The position numbers and the translations under genes are program-made. From positions 806,001-870,000 of the forward strand of contig NZ_BLAV01000001.1 in the NCBI RefSeq assembly GCF_009617875.1: a stretch of DNA of 64,000 nt, given 5' to 3'. Every line of letters begins with the position of its first letter. Positions within the stretch are counted from its first letter, which is position 1. Of the stretch, positions 17,581-26,389 are shown piece by piece. Source of the stretch: Prolixibacter sp. NT017. Lineage in GTDB: Bacteria > Bacteroidota > Bacteroidia > Bacteroidales > Prolixibacteraceae. The notes beneath the pieces were generated by a model, which saw only the letters and a program-made list of their open reading frames with translations, did no database searches and was not told the origin of the DNA.

Positions 17581-19587
17581 TTAAAAGTCAAACCGGACCA
17601 ACAGTGAATAATTCCGTCGCGGCATGGGGCGTTGCAACACGGTCCGGTACTCCTCGTTGAAGAGGTTGAAAATTTTGAATTCCACCCCTAACCGGTACGT
17701 CTTCCAGTTCCAGTCTTTGCCGGCAAACAGGTCGTTCATAAAATAGGGGTAGAGGTAATCGAGCGACGTGGTTTTCTCGTTGCTGGTAGTGGTATACCGC
17801 TCGCTGTAATAGTTCCACTGGTAAGTAAGATGGTATCCTTGCCGGGAAAGATTGGCCGACAGGTTGGCTGAGTGTTTCGGAATAAAAGGCAGCTGCTTGC
17901 CGATGGATTGGTCGGCCCAGTTCACCGGGTTGTCGCGATTGATGGAGCGGGTGTAAGCATAGTTCCCGTTAAGGTGCCAGTGCCACGGTCCTTCGTTGCC
18001 TTCCAGCGAAAGCTGGTACTCCAAGCCGCTGGCGTCGACCTTCTTCATGTTCGAAGGCTCCCAGTAACCTTTGTTGGTGGGCAACCAGATAATCCAGTTG
18101 TCGATTTTGGACGTGTAGGCCGAAAGGGTGGTGTAGAGGTGCAGATGCGTGTAACTCTTCTCCCAGGTCAGGCCCAAATCGCCGGTATAACCTTCTTCCG
18201 GCTTCAGATCGGGATTTCCTCCCGGGATGTAGTACAAATCGTTCAGTGAGGGCTGGTGGTAATTGCGCGCCACATTGCCTTTCAGGTAGAGGTTCCCCTT
18301 AGCCGACAGCTTGTATTCCAGTCCCAGCAACGGCATGATGGGCGCTGCCTGGCTGTCGTAAAAATCCTGTCTTATCAGGAAGGTGGAGGTGAACCGTTTT
18401 CCGAATTTCTTACTCACTTGCAGGTGGACCGAGCTTTCGAGCCGTGTTTTATGGTAACCATAGTTGTTGGCCAGCGGGGCATAATTTTGAGAACTTACCT
18501 GGTACCGGTCGGCATCGATTCCGGCTGTGGCCGAAAAATCCTGATTTTCCCGGTAGGTGAACAAGGCTTTGTTGAACCAGCTTTTGGCATTCGACCACGA
18601 ATCGACGACAACCTGCCCGGATGTGCCGTTGACGTTGGCCCTGAGCCAGTAGTTCATCTTGTCAAAGTTCAACCCGCTGCTGACCTTCAGGGTGGTTTTG
18701 TCGCTGTAGTGGTTCCATTCGGCCACCGCCCGGTGAATCTGGTCGGTTTGCCTGTTGACGCCGCCATCGCCCGATGTTTCGTTGGTCATCAGCTGCGGTA
18801 TGCTGCGCGAATTGTGTTGGTACCAGTAGTGGCCCGAAATTACGTCCTTGTCGTTGGGGCGGAAATAGATTTCCTGCAGTATGCCGTAATTGCGGTAATC
18901 GGCGTTTTTGTTGCGCTGCTTCGGGTAAATGTATTCCCCGGTTTTGGGATCGATGGTGGCGATGAACTTATTCCGGTAGGTAAAATCGTTGGCCGACTGA
19001 CTGAGAAAGGCTTTGGTTTTGGATTGGATTTTCCGGTTTCCGGCTTTTACCTGGAAGAATTCGTCGTACGATTGGTAGCTGCCAACACCTGAGAGGACAC
19101 TTCCGGAGAAGTGATTGCTCCAGTCGACATCGCTTTGCAGGTTGATGGTGCCACCCAGTGCCCCGCTTTTTTCGGTGAGCGAACCGGAACCGTGCAGAAT
19201 ACTGACTTTGTCGATGAAGTAAACCGGGATGGTGGAGAAATCGACCATCCCCAGCATGGGCGAGTTCAGACTGATACCGTTCCATTCCACCTGTGTGTGC
19301 GATGGTGCGGTTCCCCGGAAGGAAGCTGTTGCCAGCGCTCCCCGCCCGTAGGTTTTGATGAAAATGGGCGTGTTTTCGGAGATGAGTTCCGAAAGAGTGG
19401 CATTCAGTGCTTTGATCATGGCAATCGAATCGACGTCTGAGCGGATCAGGCCGGCCTCTTCCTTTTTCTGCAGGTGCTTGCTCACCACCCTGACCTCTTT
19501 TATTTTCAGGGTGTCGGAGAGTGATTGTGCCCGCAGCTCCTGACAAAAAGGAATGAGTAGCAGCAATAACAACGGCAGGCGCTTCAT
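17581..19587 (-). CDS. btuB: TonB-dependent receptor, BtuB-like cobalamin transporter
   Basis: This is an outer-membrane receptor for vitamin B12 or related corrinoids, about 668 residues from the ATG at 19587, which starts the signal peptide (MKRLPLLLLLLIPFCQELRA). A longer reading from 19641 would overlap the upstream gene. The plug domain (about 30-160) includes LSELISENTPIFIKTYGRGA and SGALGGTINLQ, and the barrel ends in NYSLLVRFDF. No CarboxypepD-like domain is present, unlike SusC. B12 specificity rests on the upstream cobalamin riboswitch and the partner lipoproteins, not on residues in the protein. Confidence 0.85.
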   Translation of the reverse strand: MKRLPLLLLLLIPFCQELRAQSLSDTLKIKEVRVVSKHLQKKEEAGLIRSDVDSIAMIKALNATLSELISENTPIFIKTYGRGALATASFRGTAPSHTQVEWNGISLNSPMLGMVDFSTIPVYFIDKVSILHGSGSLTEKSGALGGTINLQSDVDWSNHFSGSVLSGVGSYQSYDEFFQVKAGNRKIQSKTKAFLSQSANDFTYRNKFIATIDPKTGEYIYPKQRNKNADYRNYGILQEIYFRPNDKDVISGHYWYQHNSRSIPQLMTNETSGDGGVNRQTDQIHRAVAEWNHYSDKTTLKVSSGLNFDKMNYWLRANVNGTSGQVVVDSWSNAKSWFNKALFTYRENQDFSATAGIDADRYQVSSQNYAPLANNYGYHKTRLESSVHLQVSKKFGKRFTSTFLIRQDFYDSQAAPIMPLLGLEYKLSAKGNLYLKGNVARNYHQPSLNDLYYIPGGNPDLKPEEGYTGDLGLTWEKSYTHLHLYTTLSAYTSKIDNWIIWLPTNKGYWEPSNMKKVDASGLEYQLSLEGNEGPWHWHLNGNYAYTRSINRDNPVNWADQSIGKQLPFIPKHSANLSANLSRQGYHLTYQWNYYSERYTTTSNEKTTSLDYLYPYFMNDLFAGKDWNWKTYRLGVEFKIFNLFNEEYRTVLQRPMPRRNYSLLVRFDF

Positions 19588-19630
19588 AAAACCGATGCAA
19601 AAACGGGGTGCCTGTATGTCGGGCTCCGGC

Positions 19631-20764
19631 TTAGTTGGCATTGTTCAGCATATTCAGGTCGACAGCGCCGCTCACTTCGGTGGATACTTCGTTCAGCCAA
19701 CCGGCAATCTGAAAGACACTGCTCTGCACTTTGATGAAATCGATGCCATCGATATTGGCCGGCGAGCCATCTGCATTCACCGCGTCGGAAATGTCGAACC
19801 GGTTTGCTTTTAGGTTGGTGTCGTAATCCTGGTTGTTGTAGGTTTCGGCATAGCCCCAGGTAAACAAACCGTTGCGCAGCGCCCAGCTTTCGGTGCTGCT
19901 GTCGGTACTGGTATTCACGTATGCATCAGGAAGGCGTTCGCCATCAAACGCGATCTCAGTTTTATCGCCGTAACCGGACCACCACCAACTATCGGCGCCG
20001 AAGTTAGGAATCAGTTCACCGCTGTTACCCTGGTTGTCTTTCCAGGTTACATTGCCTCCGTTGGCCGGTTTGTAATAGGTCACTTCGTAGTTGTGAATTG
20101 TTTCTGTGTTGTTGTATTCGCTGCCTTTCAGCTGCAGCCATGGGCCATCGTCGGGTTTGCCGTTTCCATTGGTATCCTTCATTACGTAAACTACTCCCGG
20201 CTCGGAAGACGCTCCTGGTTGAGCATAAACGGCAAAGTCATACCCATCGCGGTTTTTCACTGTGTGGTCGAAACCCGCAATGATGTATCCACCCCAGCCG
20301 CCCAGGTGCACGAAGCTTTTTCCATCGGCCCAGGGAACACCAATGAAGTTGTTACTTTCGCCGGTTGTGACAATGGATGCATGCTGGCCGGGACCATATT
20401 GATAATCGAAAACTTTGGTGATGTATGGTGACGATGTTACCGTAACCTTGAATTGAGTGGAAGCGTGCCCATCAGTTGTACTAACGGTTAATCCAATTTG
20501 ATAGGCGCCTGGAACTTCAGAAAGAAAGTTGTAAGTCTGTTGCTGAGATACCTCTTGTCCGTTATTTGTCCAGCTGTACGTAGCTCCGTCGGCATTACTG
20601 GCCTGTGCCACCAGCGAAAGTTGTGTTCCGGCTGTAACTTCGTATCCCTGACTTGGGATGTCCATGGTAATTTCCGGCAGAAGAGGAGATTCGGTTTTGC
20701 TGCAGGAGACCAGGAAAAAAAGTCCTGCAAGCAGCATGTAGCTTAAAAGAATTAGTTTTTTCAT
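19631..20764 (-). CDS. PKD-domain surface lipoprotein of the cobalamin operon
   Basis: This is a lipoprotein of about 377 residues. The signal peptide ends FLVSC, with the lipid Cys. A PKD/Ig-like domain follows (about 30-115: VTAGTQLSLVAQASNADGAT), then a larger domain of mixed strands with FIGVPWADGKSFVHLGGWGG and a calcium-loop-like DTNGNGKPDDG. Similar proteins are found in cobalamin-riboswitch operons of Bacteroidota, so it may be an accessory corrinoid-binding surface protein (compare BtuH), but I cannot prove that. The ATG at 20764 is chosen over an in-frame TTG at 20779, which falls inside the leader hairpin. It is the first gene after the riboswitch. Confidence 0.75.
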   Translation of the reverse strand: MKKLILLSYMLLAGLFFLVSCSKTESPLLPEITMDIPSQGYEVTAGTQLSLVAQASNADGATYSWTNNGQEVSQQQTYNFLSEVPGAYQIGLTVSTTDGHASTQFKVTVTSSPYITKVFDYQYGPGQHASIVTTGESNNFIGVPWADGKSFVHLGGWGGYIIAGFDHTVKNRDGYDFAVYAQPGASSEPGVVYVMKDTNGNGKPDDGPWLQLKGSEYNNTETIHNYEVTYYKPANGGNVTWKDNQGNSGELIPNFGADSWWWSGYGDKTEIAFDGERLPDAYVNTSTDSSTESWALRNGLFTWGYAETYNNQDYDTNLKANRFDISDAVNADGSPANIDGIDFIKVQSSVFQIAGWLNEVSTEVSGAVDLNMLNNAN

Positions 20765-20768
20765 AAAA

Positions 20769-20808
20769 CTTAAAATCAATTGGTTGATGTTGAGTAATTG
20801 ATTTTAAG
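20769..20808 (-). promoter_or_regulatory. Leader hairpin directly before the first cobalamin-operon start codon
   Basis: A perfect 13-bp inverted repeat (20769-20781 with 20796-20808, loop 14) lies between the riboswitch and the ATG at 20764. In the transcript its 3' arm ends four bases before the start codon, followed by a short U-run. It is placed to act as the expression platform, either by hiding the ribosome-binding region or as a weak terminator. Confidence 0.65.
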
Positions 20809-20871
20809 CTAAGGGGAAGAAAAACAAACTTGCGATGGTTGTCTTCACGCTTTTGATCCCGAAAGCTTAAA

Positions 20872-21060
20872 CCAACCTGGCAGGTCTTCTGACTCATTCC
20901 GATTTTCGGTTACCTTCCCGTTTCATGAAAACAGTGGTTTTCTAACCGAAAACTTACTATTCTGCAAAAGCAGAATCGGAAATTACAGCAGCGGGTACTG
21001 TTCCGGATTCTCACCGGATTCCCTTTTCATCCCCAACAATATGGGAACCAAGTCGACGCA
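20872..21060 (-). ncRNA. Cobalamin (B12) riboswitch aptamer
   Basis: Read on the minus strand, the segment contains GGGAATCCGGTGAGAATCC, then ACAGTACCCGCTGCTGTAA, then the GGGAAGGTAACCG region and finally the B12 box GAGTCAGAAGACCTGCC (20882-20898). This is the ordered set of conserved cobalamin-aptamer elements. The closing helix pairs bases near 21052 with bases near 20876. It precedes the PKD lipoprotein, BtuB-like receptor and propeller genes, all on the same strand, so uptake should be shut off when intracellular corrinoid is high. Confidence 0.95.
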
Positions 21061-21134
21061 AAATTAGTAAATAATTTAGTGGCAGAAAGTAAAAGTGAGC
21101 GTATTATTTTGGTGATTTCAATTTGAAATGGCTC

Positions 21135-22694
21135 TCAATTTATTTGCTCTACAGGGAATTCAACGATGAAGGTGGAACCTTTTCCCGGCTCGCTTTCCAC
21201 CTCAATTTTTCCATTAAGCAAATTGACCGCCTGACGGGCAATGGCCAGTCCGACACCCGAACCTTCTATATTCTCGGTAGTTTTGGCACGGTAGAAATAC
21301 TCGAAAAGTTTCTCCTGGTCTCCCTTCGAGATGCCGACACCTTCATCGCGAACCGAAATTTTCAGTTTCCCTTCGGAATATTCAGCAGCTAATTCAACCG
21401 TCTTTCCTTTATCGGAATACTTTATCGCATTGGAAATGAAATTACCGGCAATTTCGCGCAGCAGTTTTTGGTCGATAAGCAGTTCTTTCGGTAACGAGTT
21501 ATGAGTGAACTGAACCCGGTGATGTTTGCCCACTCCCGATTGATAGAACTGAGCCATTTTATCCAGAAAGTCAATAATTTCAGTCGGTTCCGGATGCGTT
21601 TCGTTCAGTGTTTCGTATTCACGGAACTTCAGTATATCGGATAAGTGGCTGCTTAAAAGGTTAACCGATTCTTTTATCAGTGAAAAGTGGCGCGGTGCTT
21701 TTGCTCGCAATTTCTCATTGTCCATGTACCGCTCGAGCAGTTCGGTAGAACTGAAAATCGTCGTTAACGGCGTTTTGAATTCGTGCGAAATGGTTGTGAC
21801 AATCTTTGAGCGGAACTCATTGATTTCCTTTTCTTTCTCCAGCGCTTTTTCGAGAAGTATGTTTTTTTGTCTCAGTTCTTCTGTTCGCCGGGCTACTTTT
21901 TCTTCCAGGATCCGGTTCATGTTTTTCAGTTCATCTTCCGCTTTCTTGATAAGGGAGATATCCCGGAAGGAGAAAATGTAACCACGAAACTCATTCTTAT
22001 CATCCCGAATGGGAGCGAGGCTGTAGGAAATTGGAAGTTGGTTATTGTTCTTACAAATGAAAATGCCTTCTCCATAGATTGGATTCAGCAACTGGTCGCC
22101 TTCTTTTTCTTCAGGAAAAAGCGGAGCGCCTGTTTCGTTTCTCAGGTTGAGTGCCTGCCGAAAGTTGATGTTTTGCACTTCGCTTAATCGCAATCCGGTT
22201 AATTTTTCTGCGGCAGCATTGAAGAAAACAATGTTTCCGTTTTGATCGGTTGAAACTACGCCGTCGGCGATGCTTTTCATCGTAACTGACAGAAGTTCCT
22301 CATTTATCCGCAGCTTTTCGGTCATGGTGTGCCTGAAAATAGCCATCTCGAGGACCATGATCAGGTTGTCAGCCTGGAACGGTTTGATGATATACCCGGT
22401 AGGGTTGGTTTGCAGTGCTCTTGAAAAGGTTCGTTGATCGTCGTCGCCAGTGATGTAAACCACCGGGATGTTCAATTCCTGTTGGATTAATGTTCCGGCA
22501 TCAATTCCATCCAGCTCTCCAGGCATCTGAATGTCCATGAAAATGATGTCAGGATGCAGCTCTGACGCAATTTTTATGCCTTCCTTGCCGTTATTTGCTA
22601 TAGGAAGAACATCGTAATCGTTCTGGCGCAGAATATTTTGTAAAAGTCGTGCCGAAATTATGTCATCATCAACGATAAGAATTGAGTGCCGCAT
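21135..22694 (-). CDS. Receiver-PAS-histidine kinase signalling protein
   Basis: This is a 519-residue cytoplasmic signalling protein. An N-terminal receiver domain has acidic residues near 9-11 and phospho-acceptor Asp54 (FMDIQMPG). A PAS domain follows (about 133-250: IADGVVSTDQNGNIVFFNAA), then a coiled-coil (about 252-295) and a HisKA domain with His304 (TISHEFKTPL). The HATPase has N-box FISNAIKYS, DEGVGIS and GSGVGLAIA. With no membrane segment and the receiver at the front, it probably takes signal from another kinase. It is divergent from the export-system genes, 105 bases from the TolC-like gene start, which suggests a shared function. Confidence 0.92.
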   Translation of the reverse strand: MRHSILIVDDDIISARLLQNILRQNDYDVLPIANNGKEGIKIASELHPDIIFMDIQMPGELDGIDAGTLIQQELNIPVVYITGDDDQRTFSRALQTNPTGYIIKPFQADNLIMVLEMAIFRHTMTEKLRINEELLSVTMKSIADGVVSTDQNGNIVFFNAAAEKLTGLRLSEVQNINFRQALNLRNETGAPLFPEEKEGDQLLNPIYGEGIFICKNNNQLPISYSLAPIRDDKNEFRGYIFSFRDISLIKKAEDELKNMNRILEEKVARRTEELRQKNILLEKALEKEKEINEFRSKIVTTISHEFKTPLTTIFSSTELLERYMDNEKLRAKAPRHFSLIKESVNLLSSHLSDILKFREYETLNETHPEPTEIIDFLDKMAQFYQSGVGKHHRVQFTHNSLPKELLIDQKLLREIAGNFISNAIKYSDKGKTVELAAEYSEGKLKISVRDEGVGISKGDQEKLFEYFYRAKTTENIEGSGVGLAIARQAVNLLNGKIEVESEPGKGSTFIVEFPVEQIN

Positions 22695-22799
22695 ATCTTT
22701 TACTTCTATAATTTTCTGTAAATTTAACTAACGATTTGCAAGTTGTTGATTCCTCAAGAACCGAAACCAAAGCTAAAAATAGATACTTTGATTGACCCT

Positions 22800-25217
22800 A
22801 TGAGCAACCCCTTTAAAAACATAATCCTATTCACATTATTGTGTTTGTTTGCCTGTTTTTCTCAGCAATCTTCTGCGCAATCAGATGATTCTGATTTTGT
22901 TGAACCGGCTGTTGTCAATATCGACAAGGGGTTTCCCGGATATGCTCATATTGTTGCTTATGCCGATTCCATGCTGACTATGCATTATCAGTTGCACGAT
23001 GTATATACCGAAGCATACGATACCAGCCAGGTGAATCTACTTTACTCCCTTCATTTTTTATCTGACAGTCTGAAAGAAAGTTTCGATTCCTTTTATAGCT
23101 TCCGGATAAAGCGGTTGAAACAGGACTATGGTTTCCGGATTTCAGGATATTACAACTATAGTTTTAAACCCGGCTTTGCCGACGAGGAGGATGTTTACTA
23201 TAAGCAGCGGTTTTACCTGGGACTAGACTGGAACTTGTTAGGAAACGGTGGTTTTTTTGCTAATCAAATGCAGGCAAAAGAACTGGAATCGGCTTTGAAG
23301 GTCGAACAGTTCGATCGTTCCCAGCAAGTAGCGCGCGATAACTTTCTGTACCGGTATAACTACCTGATCTATGTTTTTAACAGTGAAAAGCTTCGCTTGA
23401 TCGCCGATAGGATTCAACTATTGCAAGGGTTGGAGAAAATTTACCGGGAGCTTTTCTATATCCGGCGCGTTGGCTGGGAAGAGGTATTGAAAGTACGAGG
23501 TTTGGAATCGCGAATGAAAGCCATTCAGCGTGGTTATAACGACTACAATTATCAACTGGCTCATCAGTTGCCGGCTTACGAAGAACTTCCGGCCGAGAAA
23601 GACAGCCTTCCTTTTTTGGATGTGGACCCGGCGAGGATGATGGCGCTGTATGAAACACATTCGGTCGACAGCTTGAAGGATGCGGTTTATCTGGCCAACA
23701 TCAGGACTAAGTATAAAAACCTGGAGGGCTGGACGATTCGCCCTTTTATCCGGTATAATTTTCAGCAGGGCGTAAATGATAACTGGCGCAAATATGGTTC
23801 GGCCGGTTTGTCTGCTGCAGTTCCCCTTCGTTTTGGTCCTTCGCGCAACCGCATATCTGAAGCTGCCGAAGTGGTATACGAAGCCAAAGAGAAGAACAAG
23901 GTATCTCAGCGTAAGCTCGATTTATTCAATTATTTCTACGATCATCAGTACAAAAAATACCAGTTGTTTGAGTTCTATTTCAAACGAGCCCAGATTGAGG
24001 AACGGATTCGAAAACAGCGGGCTTTTTTGCTCTTGAAGAGCTCTGCGTTCAGCCCGGTTCAGTTGCTGACAGATATTGATCAGAAGCTGGCCGTTGAAAC
24101 CGAATTGACTGACCTGAAAAAGGAGATGTATCTCGATATTCTGAAAATTCAATCGGTTCTGAACGATGTGCCGGTTACCTCCTTTACCAAACCGATGGAA
24201 ATGGATGAATATGTGAAGCGGTTTGCCGGCAAACGCTCTGTTTACATCTGGTCGAAAACATTCTGCCAGACGGATATACAAACGTTGATTGCCGATCTGG
24301 ATATGAATGAAATCCGCGAAGTGCTCCTGTCTCCCGGGAAATCATGTCCCGATGCGAAGCTGTCTGCCTTTTTGAAACAGGCTAAGGCTGAAGGAATCGA
24401 AGTGCATGATTTAATTGGGAATAACCAGTTGCTGTTTGATTCGACGGAACAAATAAATAAACGATTGCAGGAAGCGGTTGACAAGGGGTTCGATGGAATT
24501 CACCTTGACGTGGAACCACAGGCATTGCCGCAATGGGATTCGTTGAAGGAAGAATACCTGGCCCGGTTGGTCGATCTGTATTCCAAAGCACACGCGTTTG
24601 CTGATTCCCAGCATCTGAAGCTATCCGTCTCCATTCCGGTATTTTTCTCCGAAAATTATCTGAAAGAGATATATCGCAATGCCGATCAGGTTTTTCTGAT
24701 GGCGTATGGATCTAATAGGCCTTCCACTATTATCAGACGAATTTCGGAGGAAACAACTATTGATCCGCAAAAAACGGTTTTGGTTGTCAGACCGGGTGAT
24801 TTCGTTAATCGTTTGCAGATGGAAGCGGTTATTGAGAAGGTACTCGACTCGACTCGTGTCAGAAGAGTAGCGATTCACGATTTAAAAGCGATACATCTGA
24901 TGGCTAATGTACAATCTTTGGGCGATACGAACGTTGTAAAAGAGTACTTGGCATCGAATAAGCCGAAAGAGAAATCGGTGTATCATCTCCAGGTTTTTTC
25001 TGCTGACTACAAGTTGGATCCGGAGAAAGTGAAAAAAGAACTGGATCTGGACGAAAGTCTGATCGTTGTTCATAAAAACGGGTATTACAAATATTGTATA
25101 CGAACCTTCGATAGCCTGCAAAAAGGACTCGAAGTCATGAAGAAGTTTCGCAAAATACCGCGTTTTTCAGGTGTGTTCCTGGTGAAGACTGATGTTGGAA
25201 GACAGTCTGTGAATTGA
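22800..25217 (+). CDS. TolC-like outer-membrane protein fused to a glycosidase-like domain
   Basis: This is a protein of about 805 residues from ATG 22800, chosen because it begins the signal peptide (NIILFTLLCLFACFSQQSSA). The first 450 residues are long amphipathic helices with strand segments (IRPFIRYNFQQGVND, YGSAGLSAAVPLRFG), resembling TolC-type channel proteins. Residues about 470-710 look like a TIM-barrel glycosidase of GH18 type: GFDGIHLDVEP (about 563) resembles the DxxDxE catalytic strand, and LSVSIPVFF and VFLMAYGS follow. The last 80 residues (VYHLQVFSADYKLDPE and onward) resemble a SPOR domain. It heads an operon with an HlyD-like adaptor, a TackOD1 protein and a GT2 synthase. 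A combined export channel and polymer-modifying enzyme is the inference. Confidence 0.7.
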   Translation: MSNPFKNIILFTLLCLFACFSQQSSAQSDDSDFVEPAVVNIDKGFPGYAHIVAYADSMLTMHYQLHDVYTEAYDTSQVNLLYSLHFLSDSLKESFDSFYSFRIKRLKQDYGFRISGYYNYSFKPGFADEEDVYYKQRFYLGLDWNLLGNGGFFANQMQAKELESALKVEQFDRSQQVARDNFLYRYNYLIYVFNSEKLRLIADRIQLLQGLEKIYRELFYIRRVGWEEVLKVRGLESRMKAIQRGYNDYNYQLAHQLPAYEELPAEKDSLPFLDVDPARMMALYETHSVDSLKDAVYLANIRTKYKNLEGWTIRPFIRYNFQQGVNDNWRKYGSAGLSAAVPLRFGPSRNRISEAAEVVYEAKEKNKVSQRKLDLFNYFYDHQYKKYQLFEFYFKRAQIEERIRKQRAFLLLKSSAFSPVQLLTDIDQKLAVETELTDLKKEMYLDILKIQSVLNDVPVTSFTKPMEMDEYVKRFAGKRSVYIWSKTFCQTDIQTLIADLDMNEIREVLLSPGKSCPDAKLSAFLKQAKAEGIEVHDLIGNNQLLFDSTEQINKRLQEAVDKGFDGIHLDVEPQALPQWDSLKEEYLARLVDLYSKAHAFADSQHLKLSVSIPVFFSENYLKEIYRNADQVFLMAYGSNRPSTIIRRISEETTIDPQKTVLVVRPGDFVNRLQMEAVIEKVLDSTRVRRVAIHDLKAIHLMANVQSLGDTNVVKEYLASNKPKEKSVYHLQVFSADYKLDPEKVKKELDLDESLIVVHKNGYYKYCIRTFDSLQKGLEVMKKFRKIPRFSGVFLVKTDVGRQSVN

Positions 25218-25249
25218 AGAAAAGTGTTTACTAACTAATCTGTAGCATC

Positions 25250-26347
25250 TTGAAATCGTTTCGATACAATAAGAATGAAAAAGTAATCAGGGGTTACAAA
25301 GAGGAGCCTCTGCCGAAGCGCCGGGTCAACTGGGATCGGATTATTTACCTGATCATCTTCTTCATTATTCTGGCCAGCTTGATAATTTACATTTTTCGCC
25401 GGACTTACTTTGTTTCTTCTTATGGGGAAGTAATCACCAGCAAGTTCGAGGTGAAATTTGCTGATGACGTGAAAGTGGTGGATTATCTGGTCGATGAAAA
25501 TGAGAAAGTGAAACGAGGCGATACCCTGATGATTGTTCGCCCGGAAATTCCGCCCAAAGACACGCTTGGATTGGTAAGTCAGGAAAATGACGCCAATACG
25601 GATTGGATTGAGAAAGAAAAGATTTCGACGCAGAAGAGCATAAGTCTGAAGCGTATCGGACTACAGCGCACTAAAGATGAAATTAAAGAGGTTCAGCAGC
25701 AGATAAGCAGTCAACGTAATGAAGTATATCTTGGACTGAACACAGCCGGAATATTGACAGCAACGGAAAGCAAAGCTCAGAATCTGAAGGCTGACGAGAA
25801 GATGCAGCAAGAGGAGATTCGCTATCTGAGAACTTACTACGCCAAGTTGCTTAGAATGGAGAGAGAAATGAGCCGGGTAACCCGACAGGTTTTTGTGATT
25901 CCCCGGAATGTGCCTTTTATTTCTCCGATTGATGGTATTGTTAGTCAGATATTCGCGCGTAAAGATGAGGTGAATTATCGTCAGGAGGTGGCCATGGACC
26001 TCATCAATTTCAACAAGGTTTACATCATGGCGTACCTCGATCAGGAGTATTTTCAATACTTTAAAGTGGGCGATACGGTTGGAGTAAAATTTGGAAACGG
26101 AATGAAAAGCCTCGGCGTAATTAGCAATATTTATATGAATACTGCCGAGTTACCCAGCGAGTTTCATAAAACCTATCAGAAAACACCACGGACCGTTTTG
26201 GCCCGTATTGACCCTGTCAATGCAGAAAATGTGAGTGAATGGAAGCCTTATTATAAGATGGGGGTGACCGTTTATCGTCCGAAAATGTTTTACCATTGGT
26301 GGTTGAACTACAGAGAGAAGCACGTCGATAATGAATCATCGAATTAA
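25250..26347 (+). CDS. HlyD-like periplasmic adaptor (membrane fusion protein)
   Basis: This is a 365-residue inner-membrane-anchored adaptor. One transmembrane helix lies at about 28-47 (IIYLIIFFIILASLIIYIF). A lipoyl-like half follows (VVDYLVDENEKVKRGDTLMI), then a coiled-coil hairpin (about 125-205) and the second lipoyl half (PRNVPFISPIDGIVSQIFA), closing with a beta-barrel-like part. The only available start is TTG at 25250: an in-frame stop lies at 25232-25234 and no ATG occurs before the first domain. It would bridge the GT2 synthase in the inner membrane and the TolC-like channel in the outer membrane, as Alg44-type proteins do for polymer export. Confidence 0.82.
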   Translation: MKSFRYNKNEKVIRGYKEEPLPKRRVNWDRIIYLIIFFIILASLIIYIFRRTYFVSSYGEVITSKFEVKFADDVKVVDYLVDENEKVKRGDTLMIVRPEIPPKDTLGLVSQENDANTDWIEKEKISTQKSISLKRIGLQRTKDEIKEVQQQISSQRNEVYLGLNTAGILTATESKAQNLKADEKMQQEEIRYLRTYYAKLLRMEREMSRVTRQVFVIPRNVPFISPIDGIVSQIFARKDEVNYRQEVAMDLINFNKVYIMAYLDQEYFQYFKVGDTVGVKFGNGMKSLGVISNIYMNTAELPSEFHKTYQKTPRTVLARIDPVNAENVSEWKPYYKMGVTVYRPKMFYHWWLNYREKHVDNESSN

Positions 26348-26389
26348 CCGGAAAGTCACTAACTAACGGGTAGTAGTCTATTAAAACGA

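Noticed and set aside
18256..19092. 278-codon plus-strand open frame, and a similar one at 16695-17528
   Set aside because: Both are antisense to well-supported cobalamin-operon genes and show no family features.
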